This document shows positions 22,270-28,426 of a stretch of DNA of 28,426 bases, in pieces (the stretch's first letter is position 1; every line of letters starts with the position of its first letter). This DNA is from Thermoflexales bacterium (GTDB taxonomy: Bacteria > Chloroflexota > Anaerolineae > Fen-1058). The DNA lies in contig JAGOBP010000002.1 in NCBI GenBank assembly GCA_017999195.1, forward strand, positions 1 through 28,426, read 5' to 3'. The translations under genes and the position numbers were made by a program. Under the pieces are notes generated by a model. The model did no database searches, was not told where the DNA came from, and saw nothing but the letters and a program-made list of their open reading frames with translations.

Positions 22270-24708
22270 TCAACTCAGTGTCACCTGCACCATCACATCC
22301 GTCTTGCCCGTCAACGGCACGATGTTGCCCGCGACCGACTGACCATCCACGACCATCGTCACCGTGTTACCCGGCCCGCTGCGCTTCACATCGAAGTGAT
22401 AGGTCACGCCGCGATAGACGCGCGTGGCGGTGAAGCCGGGCCAATCGGTTGGGATGACGGGCGCGATTTGCAAGCCATTCAGCGTGGGCTGAAGGCCCAA
22501 AATGTGCTGCGTGATCGCGGCGAAGTTCCAAGCGGCCGTGCCGGTGAGCCAACTGTTCTTGGCCTCGCCGTGCGTGGCCGCGTCCTTGCCCGCGATCATC
22601 TGCGCGTACACATACGGCTCGCAGCGGTGCACGTCGCTGATGGCCTCACGCGCGGACGGATTGATGCGCGAGTAATAATCGAAGGCGCGATCGCCGCGGC
22701 CGGTCAACGCTTCCGCGATCATGATCCACGGATTAGTATGGCAGAAAATCCCGGCATTTTCCTTATATCCCGGCGGATACGAAGAGATTTCGCCCAGCTC
22801 GACGTAGTAGCGCGAGTAAGCGGGCTGTTGTAACACGATGCCGTGTGGCGTGGCGAGATGTTTTTCCACGGCGGCCAGCGTCTTCTCGGCGCGGCCATCA
22901 TCCAGCCCAATACCGGCCATGATGCACATGCCGTTCGATTCGATGAAGATTTGGCCTTCGGCACATTCACGCGAACCGACCTTCTGACCGAAGGCGTTGT
23001 AGGCGCGCAAGAACCACTCGCCGTCCCAGCCGTGTTGATCGATCGTGCCTTGCATCTTTGCGGCGGCCTCACGATACAACGTGGCTTCGTCGGCTAAACG
23101 TTGATGATCCGCAATCGCGGCCAATTCATTCGCGGCCAGCACAAACAAGCCCGCGATGAAAACCGATTCGGCCACTGTGCCTTCGCGATTGGTCGTGGTC
23201 TGGAACGATTCGCCCGGTTCTTCCGAGAAGCAATTCAGGTTGAGACAGTCGTTCCAATCGGCGCGGCCGATCAACGGCAAACCATGCGGCCCCAAGCGAT
23301 CGAGCGTGTAGCGGAAACTGCGCTGCAAGTGCTCATACAACGGCTGTTTGGTATTGGGTTTGTTATCGTACGGCACTGGTTCGTTGAGGATGCTCCAATC
23401 GCCAGTCTCTTTCAAGTAAGCGGACACGCCCAAGATCAGCCACGCCGGATCATCGTTGAAGTTGCTGCCCACCGCATCATTGCCGCGCTTGGTCAACGGC
23501 TGGTATTGGTGATACGCGCCGCCGCTTTCCATTTGTGTGGCGGCCAGATCGATGATGCGCTGCCGCGCGCGCGCCGGAATCATGTGCACGAAGCCTAGCA
23601 AATCCTGATTGGAATCACGGAAGCCCATGCCGCGCCCGATGCCGCTTTCAAAGTACGACGCCGAACGCGACAGGTTGAACGTCACCATGCATTGATAGGC
23701 GTTCCAGATGTTGACCATGCGATTGGTGTGCTCGTCGGGCGTGGTGACTTGCAATACACCTAGTCGCTCGGTCCAATAGTTGCGCAAAACATTCAGCGCT
23801 TCTTCGACATGCGCTGCGTTCAGATAATGTTCGATGACGGGTTTGACCGTGCGCTTGTTGATGATCTGCGAAGTGGGTGGATCAAATTTCTGATCACGCG
23901 GATTCTCGTGGTAGCCCAGGACGAAGAACACGGTGCGGGTCTCGTTGGCCGCGAGGTCCAATCGGACGTGATGCGAACCGATGAGTTGCCAGCCATGTGC
24001 GATCGAATTAGTCGATTCGCCCTTCTCGACAACGAGCGGTTCGTGCCAATCCCGATAGGCTCCCAGGAAATTTTCGCGCTGCGTGTCAAATCCGGCCAAC
24101 GGTTCACTGCACGCGAAGTAGGCAAAGTGATCGCGCCGCTCGCGATATTCGGTCTTGTGATAAATGACCGCGTCTTCGACTTCGACTTGTCCCGTGCTGA
24201 AATTGCGCTGGAAATTCGTGGCATCGTCGTTGGCATCCCACAAACAGAATTCAACCGACGAAAAGACCGAGAGGTGCGCAGAGGTCGATCGGTGGTTGGT
24301 GATCTCCACTTTCCAGACTTCCAACGTTTCACCCAACGGCACAAAATACGTCGTGTGCGCTTCGATGTCTTTGAAGGTCGAACCAATGATCGAATAGCCT
24401 AAACCGTGACGGCACGTGTAATCTTCCAGGTCGCGACGAGTGGGCTGCCATGACGGCGACCAATACTGTTGCGAGTCATTGTCGCGCAGATAAATATAGC
24501 GCCCGCCAAAATCCATCGGCGCGTTGTTGTAGCGATAGCGTGTCAGACGGCGCAAGCGCGCATCGCGATAAAACGAATAGCCGCCAGCCGTATTGCTGAT
24601 CAAACCAAAGTAATCTTCATTGCCCAGATAATTGATCCAGGGCAGGGGCGTGTCCGGCCGCGAAATTACATACTCGCGGCGTTCGTCATCAAAGTGTCCG
24701 TATTTCAT
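22270..24708 (-). CDS. GH94 cellobiose phosphorylase
   Basis: Cytoplasmic enzyme that splits cellobiose with phosphate into glucose-1-phosphate and glucose, saving ATP. The 812-residue chain starts MKYGHFDDERREYVISRPDT. It carries GMGFRDSNQDLLGF, YHQYQPLTKRGN, then GRADWNDCLNLNCFSEEPGE with the likely general acid Asp487, and ENAGIFCHTNPWIMIAE. The stretch after ADWND matches, from memory, characterised cellobiose phosphorylases of Cellulomonas and clostridia, so the specificity call is stronger than for the second GH94 gene. The ATG at 24708 follows GAGG by five bases; an upstream TTG-like start is less likely. It is the first intracellular enzyme after the importer and secreted glycosidase genes. 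Confidence 0.92.
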   Translation of the reverse strand: MKYGHFDDERREYVISRPDTPLPWINYLGNEDYFGLISNTAGGYSFYRDARLRRLTRYRYNNAPMDFGGRYIYLRDNDSQQYWSPSWQPTRRDLEDYTCRHGLGYSIIGSTFKDIEAHTTYFVPLGETLEVWKVEITNHRSTSAHLSVFSSVEFCLWDANDDATNFQRNFSTGQVEVEDAVIYHKTEYRERRDHFAYFACSEPLAGFDTQRENFLGAYRDWHEPLVVEKGESTNSIAHGWQLIGSHHVRLDLAANETRTVFFVLGYHENPRDQKFDPPTSQIINKRTVKPVIEHYLNAAHVEEALNVLRNYWTERLGVLQVTTPDEHTNRMVNIWNAYQCMVTFNLSRSASYFESGIGRGMGFRDSNQDLLGFVHMIPARARQRIIDLAATQMESGGAYHQYQPLTKRGNDAVGSNFNDDPAWLILGVSAYLKETGDWSILNEPVPYDNKPNTKQPLYEHLQRSFRYTLDRLGPHGLPLIGRADWNDCLNLNCFSEEPGESFQTTTNREGTVAESVFIAGLFVLAANELAAIADHQRLADEATLYREAAAKMQGTIDQHGWDGEWFLRAYNAFGQKVGSRECAEGQIFIESNGMCIMAGIGLDDGRAEKTLAAVEKHLATPHGIVLQQPAYSRYYVELGEISSYPPGYKENAGIFCHTNPWIMIAEALTGRGDRAFDYYSRINPSAREAISDVHRCEPYVYAQMIAGKDAATHGEAKNSWLTGTAAWNFAAITQHILGLQPTLNGLQIAPVIPTDWPGFTATRVYRGVTYHFDVKRSGPGNTVTMVVDGQSVAGNIVPLTGKTDVMVQVTLS

Positions 24709-24726
24709 TCCGACCTCGTGAAATAG

Positions 24727-24788
24727 CACCGCAGAGTGGTAGGCGCACAGAAATCAAAGCATCTCTCTTGCGCTGCGACTCTGCGGTG
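24727..24788. repeat. Palindromic CGCAGAG-type repeat upstream of the cellobiose phosphorylase gene
   Basis: CACCGCAGAGT (24727-24737) and ACTCTGCGGTG (24778-24788) are perfect 11-bp inverted repeats. They fill the gap between the GH-A lipoprotein stop and the phosphorylase ribosome binding site. No promoter is recognisable. Confidence 0.75.
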
Positions 24789-24793
24789 AGAAG

Positions 24794-26176
24794 TTACTGA
24801 ACGGGTAAAACAAACAGCGTCATCGAGTAGGGCGGCAGTGTGATTGCTGCGCCTTCGGCGATTGTTTGCGATTCAAGCTGTTCGGCTTTATGGCCTTCGT
24901 CCAGCCGATAGACCTCGGCGGCCCCGGCGGACTTGAAGCCAATCAATTGGAGTGGCTTTGTCTGCGCCTGTGCGCTGCGATTGAGCACCATCAATGTCAG
25001 CGTGCCGTCGGCGCGTTTGGCCGCGTAGATTGATAGTAATGTTGCATCGGTAGAAGCCTGGATCAACTGCGAACCGAAGCGCTTATACATGGGGTACACG
25101 TAGTAAATTGGACGCGGATCATACGTGCCCAACAAACCCATTTCGCCGCCGCCTGCGCCCGATTTACTGGTGAGCAAAAATTGCGCCACGATGTCCGTCC
25201 GATTGCGGATCAAACGACCCAGCGCATCGCCCCACCACAGCGCATTCGCCAGTGTTTCCGGCGTGGCCTCGCCGCCGCTGACGGTGTTCCAGTTGGAGTT
25301 GATCTCCGTCACCGCGATCGGCTTATCGGCACCGGTTGCTTCTTTGATGATCTGACGCAGCGCGGGAATGGTCTGATCCCATTCTTCACTACTGGTCAGC
25401 AATTGATCGATCGTCGGGAGTGGTTCGCCAATCGAGCGCGGGAACGGATAACGATGCACGGCGACGACATCGACCAGATCGCCGTTGGCTTTCAAGAATT
25501 CGGTCAGCCAATCTTTGCCGTTAACATCTTTGGGGTTTCCCGCAAGATTGGCCGTGAATTGATTGATGTCCGGCCCCACCAACTTAATCGTCGGATCAAC
25601 GGCGCGCATCGCTTCGGCAAAGGTGCGCCATTCTTGATTGAAGCGCACCGTGTCATAGCCCTTGATGCCGTCTTGCCGAGAATTGTACAAGTTCGGTTCG
25701 TTGCCGATACTCCAGTATTTGACGTTGTAGCCCTTGGTCTTATTCGCGTACTTCACCATCAGTGCGGCATTTTCAGGCGTGCCGTTCATCAGGCGCACAC
25801 ACAGCGACAAGTCCGCACCCAGTTCTTTGGCTAAGGCCGCCGCTTCATCGATCTGATATTCCATCAGATCGGCATTGTCGCCGTACTCGCCGCCGGGATA
25901 GCGCAGATAGGTCAGGCCCGCCGCGATGGCTTTAGGTTTGACGGCGGGCATCAAGAAGACCCACGGCCCGTAATTCGTGCCAAAGACCAGCGGGCTGCTC
26001 GCGCCGATGGACTGTTCGGCGTTGACGTACAACGCACCGGGGATGGGCGTGGGAACAGCCGGGACGGCGGGTGCTGACGCGCAACCGGTCAACAGCGCCG
26101 CCAGCAGCAAAATAAGGGCAGAAGGCTGAAGGAAGACGTTCAGCCTTCGAAGTTCAGTCTTCTGCCGTGAGATCAT
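24794..26176 (-). CDS. Clan GH-A glycoside hydrolase, secreted lipoprotein (family not certain)
   Basis: A 460-residue protein with a hydrophobic signal ending in a lipobox (LLAALLTGC, Cys32). The TIM-barrel part shows LTYLRYPGGEYGDN, YWSIGNEPNLYN with the probable acid/base Glu160, VAVHRYPFPRS, and PIAVTEINSNWN with the probable nucleophile Glu291. A small beta-sandwich (about 375-460) follows. The NEP...TEI spacing and the beta-domain recall GH39, GH44, GH51 and GH79. It could be an endoglucanase, xylosidase or arabinofuranosidase; this cannot be settled here. The ATG overlaps the MalG stop (ATGA, 26173-26176). The signal-peptide n-region (residues 4-20) is encoded by a palindromic repeat. 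It probably generates the sugar taken up by the adjacent transporter. Confidence 0.8.
   Translation of the reverse strand: MISRQKTELRRLNVFLQPSALILLLAALLTGCASAPAVPAVPTPIPGALYVNAEQSIGASSPLVFGTNYGPWVFLMPAVKPKAIAAGLTYLRYPGGEYGDNADLMEYQIDEAAALAKELGADLSLCVRLMNGTPENAALMVKYANKTKGYNVKYWSIGNEPNLYNSRQDGIKGYDTVRFNQEWRTFAEAMRAVDPTIKLVGPDINQFTANLAGNPKDVNGKDWLTEFLKANGDLVDVVAVHRYPFPRSIGEPLPTIDQLLTSSEEWDQTIPALRQIIKEATGADKPIAVTEINSNWNTVSGGEATPETLANALWWGDALGRLIRNRTDIVAQFLLTSKSGAGGGEMGLLGTYDPRPIYYVYPMYKRFGSQLIQASTDATLLSIYAAKRADGTLTLMVLNRSAQAQTKPLQLIGFKSAGAAEVYRLDEGHKAEQLESQTIAEGAAITLPPYSMTLFVLPVQ
26117..26166. repeat. Palindromic repeat in the signal-peptide coding region
   Basis: GGCAGAAGGCTGAA (26117-26130) pairs with TTCAGTCTTCTGCC (26153-26166) with one mismatch, with further TTCAGCC/GGCTGAA copies between them. 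It encodes residues about 4-20 of the GH-A lipoprotein. Confidence 0.6.
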
Positions 26177-27252
26177 TTTTCGACACCCGTCATGACGATG
26201 CCTTGCATGAACTGCCGCTGTGCCAGGAAGAAGATCACCACCGGCACCGAGATCGTCATCAGCGTGGCGGCCATCAACATGCCGGGCTGCGTGCCGAAGG
26301 CATTGTTGAACTGCGTCATCGCCACCGCAATCGGATATAGTTCTTCCTTGCCCGCCAGATACACCAACGGCCCAAAGAAATCGTTCCACGCGAAGAAGAA
26401 GTGGAAGATCGCCACGGCGGTCAGTGCGGGCCACGACTGCGGAATGATCACCGAGACCAGCGTGCGGAACGGGCTGGCACCGTCTATCCACGCGGCTTCG
26501 TCCAACTCTTTCGGAATGCTCAAGAAATACTGCCGCAACAGGAAGACATTGTAGGCATTCGAGAAAAAGTGTGGCACGATGAGCGGCCACCAGGTGCCGC
26601 CCCAACCGATCGAGCGGAAGAACACATACGTCGGGATCAATGTCACTTGCGACGGCAGAATGATCGTGCCGATCAAGATCAAGAACATGACGTTTTTGCC
26701 AGGGACATTGAAGCGCGCAAAACCATAAGCCACAGCCGTGGAGGCCAACACCGTCCCGATCGTGCCCAGCGCGGCGATCACGAACGAGTTGCGCATCGCG
26801 CGGAAAACGTTCACGGCTTGATCGGCGGCGGCGAAGTTGCCCGTGAAGGGTTCGACGCGATACACCGGCGTTAACGTGCGCCAGCGGCCCGTCCAGTCGA
26901 TCAGGCCCGCGTCGGGATTCTGCGGATCGATGAACTTGCTGGCTTCGCGGCCTTTTTCGACGAGCGCCCATTCGTGCGTGACTCCATCAACCGGCACTTG
27001 CATGATGGGGAACTCTTCGCGCTGATAGGTGAAATTCACCGGTCGGGACGGGAGGAAGGGCGCGTTCGGATCAATGATCTGCTGCACGTCTTTGAACGAG
27101 GTCAACACCATATAGCCCAGCGGCATCAGGAAGGCGGTCAAGATGATTACGCCGAGCAGGGTCACACCGGCGGTGGCGGTAAAGGCACTCCAGCGGCGCT
27201 TGGCAACCCAGTTGGTGGTATTACGCGGTCGAGTTGTGGTCGTGGTCGTCAT
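26173..27252 (-). CDS. Carbohydrate ABC transporter permease, MalG type
   Basis: A 359-residue inner-membrane permease. TM1 lies near 28-50 (VTLLGVIILTAFLMPLGYMV). The C-terminal transport domain has TMs from about 152 on and the ATPase-docking EAA loop EAAWIDGASPFRTLVSVIIP, ending ...QRQFMQGIVMTGVEK as in CUT1 permeases. The loop between TM1 and TM2 is unusually long, about 100 residues (NAPFLPSRPVNFTYQ to NFAAADQAVNVFRAM), compared with about 30 in most MalG proteins. It starts two bases after the MalF stop, with a Thr-rich N-terminus, and its stop overlaps the GH-A gene. No MalK-type ATPase is in the window, so a shared one elsewhere is likely. Confidence 0.93.
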   Translation of the reverse strand: MTTTTTTRPRNTTNWVAKRRWSAFTATAGVTLLGVIILTAFLMPLGYMVLTSFKDVQQIIDPNAPFLPSRPVNFTYQREEFPIMQVPVDGVTHEWALVEKGREASKFIDPQNPDAGLIDWTGRWRTLTPVYRVEPFTGNFAAADQAVNVFRAMRNSFVIAALGTIGTVLASTAVAYGFARFNVPGKNVMFLILIGTIILPSQVTLIPTYVFFRSIGWGGTWWPLIVPHFFSNAYNVFLLRQYFLSIPKELDEAAWIDGASPFRTLVSVIIPQSWPALTAVAIFHFFFAWNDFFGPLVYLAGKEELYPIAVAMTQFNNAFGTQPGMLMAATLMTISVPVVIFFLAQRQFMQGIVMTGVEK

Positions 27253-27254
27253 GG

Positions 27255-28202
27255 CTATTCTCCCGTCGCGTAATAGACCCAGCGTCGCTGCGTCTTGAAC
27301 AACACAATCGTCAAGACCAGGCAGATCACGAACATCAACCAGGCCAGCGTGGCGCCATAGCCCATGTCCTGGAACGACCAGGCCGTTTTGTACAAGTACA
27401 GGTTATAGACCATGGTTGAGCCGTTGGGATCGCCGCGCCCGTTGCCGATGATGAACGGCGCGATGAACACCTGGAACGAACCAATGATGGCCAGCACCAG
27501 ATTGTAGAAAATCACGGGCGAAACCATGGGCAGGGTGATGTTAAAGAACGATCGGGCCGGTGACGCCCCATCGACCCGCGCTGCTTCATACAGCTCGGTG
27601 GGCACATTCTGCAAGCCCGCCAACATCGTGATCATCGTGTTGCCCACGCTCCAAATCGTCATCAAGGCCAGGGCGGGCATGACCCAGTTTTCGTCCTGGA
27701 ACCAGCGCGGTCCTTCGATGCCGATTTGCTTCAGGAATACATTGATCCAGCCCGAATCACTATTCAGCACCGCGCCAAACACCACGACGGCGGCGACGGC
27801 CGAAATCATGGTGGGCATGAAGAACATGGCGCGGAAGAAGTTCTTGCCGAACAGGTGCTTAGAGTTCACGAGCAGCGCCATGCCCAGGGGCACAAACACC
27901 CCGATCGGTACGGCGATGACCGCAAATTTCAGCGTGATGAACAACGATTGCAGCACTTGCGGATCGTTGAACAGTTTGATGTAGTTGCTCAAGCCGATGA
28001 ACTTGAATTCGTCGGGGTGCAGCAGGTTGAACTCGGTCACGGAGAAGACGAGCGAAGCGACCATCGGAAACAGGGTGAAGAGCACAAATCCAGCGATCCA
28101 CGGGCTGAGAAACGCCAGCCCCCATTTGATCTCGCGCCACTGCGCGGCAGTGCGTTTTCGTTTCGGCTGCGCCGCGGGTGCGGCCTGGGTTGCCACGGCC
28201 AT
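27255..28202 (-). CDS. Carbohydrate ABC transporter permease, MalF type
   Basis: A 315-residue CUT1 permease with six predicted helices: WGLAFLSPWIAGFVLFTLF first, then LKFAVIAVPIGVFVPLGMALL, then four more. The EAA docking loop is EAARVDGASPARSFFNITLP. The N-terminus is Ala/Lys-rich and cytoplasmic. GAGGAGACCT just before the ATG at 28202 provides a ribosome binding site. It pairs with the MalG-type gene that follows two bases later. The upstream partial gene is a probable solute-binding protein. The genomic context points to cello-oligosaccharide or other beta-glucoside uptake; the permease sequence itself does not fix the sugar. Confidence 0.94.
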   Translation of the reverse strand: MAVATQAAPAAQPKRKRTAAQWREIKWGLAFLSPWIAGFVLFTLFPMVASLVFSVTEFNLLHPDEFKFIGLSNYIKLFNDPQVLQSLFITLKFAVIAVPIGVFVPLGMALLVNSKHLFGKNFFRAMFFMPTMISAVAAVVVFGAVLNSDSGWINVFLKQIGIEGPRWFQDENWVMPALALMTIWSVGNTMITMLAGLQNVPTELYEAARVDGASPARSFFNITLPMVSPVIFYNLVLAIIGSFQVFIAPFIIGNGRGDPNGSTMVYNLYLYKTAWSFQDMGYGATLAWLMFVICLVLTIVLFKTQRRWVYYATGE

Positions 28203-28238
28203 AGGTCTCCTCGCTTGTGGTCATGAATTCTGAAAGCC

Positions 28239-28269
28239 AGGTGTGGGTCGGCGTAACCGGCCCACACCT
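28239..28269. promoter_or_regulatory. Intercistronic stem-loop upstream of malF-type gene
   Basis: AGGTGTGGGTCGG (28239-28251) pairs with CCGGCCCACACCT (28257-28269); one G-U pair occurs in the RNA. There is no T-run on the minus strand after it. With the next hairpin it lies between the binding-protein stop and the MalF start. Confidence 0.6.
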
Positions 28270-28294
28270 CGATGCCAGAATCACGGCTATGGAG

Positions 28295-28333
28295 CCGCTG
28301 GGGAGCGCCCAGTGGTGCGGCGCTCCCCAGCGG
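28295..28333. promoter_or_regulatory. Strong intercistronic stem-loop after the binding-protein gene
   Basis: CCGCTGGGGAGCGCC (28295-28309) and GGCGCTCCCCAGCGG (28319-28333) form a perfect 15-bp stem with a 9-base loop, starting 14 bases after the binding-protein stop on the minus strand. It lacks a T-run. It could stabilise the upstream message or reduce read-through into malF, as in other binding-protein/permease operons. Confidence 0.65.
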
Positions 28334-28347
28334 TGTGACGGTTGAGG

Positions 28348-28426
28348 CTACTTCTCGGCGTAGATGGCGTCGAGTTCGACGATGAAGTCGGCGACGCGCT
28401 TGGCGACGTCGAGCTTGTCGTTGGTG
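28348..28426 (-). CDS. C-terminus of a probable ABC sugar-binding protein (partial)
   Basis: On the minus strand an open frame enters from the right edge and ends TAG at 28350-28348. The last 26 residues read TNDKLDVAKRVADFIVELDA, then IYAEK. An amphipathic C-terminal helix of this kind, ending just before MalF and MalG permeases, is what a CUT1 extracellular solute-binding protein would show. Codons strongly prefer C in the third position, more than in the permeases, consistent with high expression. The assignment relies mostly on gene order. Confidence 0.55.
   Translation of the reverse strand, partial: TNDKLDVAKRVADFIVELDAIYAEK

Noticed and set aside
26177..26971. In-frame upstream extension of the GH-A lipoprotein into the MalG gene
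   Set aside because: The extension is Arg/His-rich out-of-frame translation of malG. The ATG overlapping the malG stop gives a proper lipoprotein signal.

Overview
The window looks like a bacterial chromosome fragment, most likely from Chloroflexota (Anaerolineae-like). That placement is inference, not a database result. It rests on a G+C-rich sequence with tightly packed, overlapping genes, several lipoprotein-anchored adaptors and glycosidases, a dihydroorotase and aspartate carbamoyltransferase of the animal-CAD type, and many short-period palindromic repeats between and inside genes. No rRNA, tRNA, CRISPR array or transposase gene was seen.

Left part (1-4236, mainly + strand). Bases 1 to about 107 do not fit what follows. 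They read as the start of a very G+C-rich lipoprotein gene on the minus strand, and they abut a HlyD-family adaptor that lacks its N-terminus, so a chimeric or rearranged junction is likely. Next come a second HlyD-type lipoprotein adaptor, a membrane M28 peptidase and a DmpA-type (S58) peptidase.

Pyrimidine operon (4258-9143, + strand). A consensus sigma70-type promoter (TTGACA, 17 nt, TAAAAT) precedes a leader with a 30-codon reading frame and two intrinsic terminators, then pyrC, pyrB, a pyrF-pyrE fusion and pyrD. These cover carbamoyl phosphate to UMP. The leader has the layout of a ribosome-coupled attenuator and is the most interesting element here.

Beta-glucoside region (9140-28426, minus strand, 13 genes read right to left). 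In transcription order: the end of a probable sugar-binding protein, two ABC sugar permeases (MalF and MalG type), a secreted clan GH-A lipoprotein, a GH94 cellobiose phosphorylase, a MacA-like adaptor, a 955-residue FtsX permease, two MacB/LolD-type ATPases (one with a C-terminal AbrB-like domain), a GH3 lipoprotein beta-glucosidase, a cupin, a second GH94 phosphorylase, a mutarotase-fold protein and a GH1 beta-glucosidase. The simplest model is extracellular trimming of beta-glucans, ABC import, and cytoplasmic phosphorolysis and hydrolysis. The FtsX/ATPase module is translationally coupled to the glycosidases, which is unusual. The pyr operon and this cluster converge and share one TTAA as both stop codons.

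Palindromic repeats of several sequence types lie between genes (6528-6589, 7982-8087, 17990-18184, 24727-24788). Others are inserted in frame in pyrD, in one GH94 gene, in the pyrF-pyrE linker and in a signal peptide.
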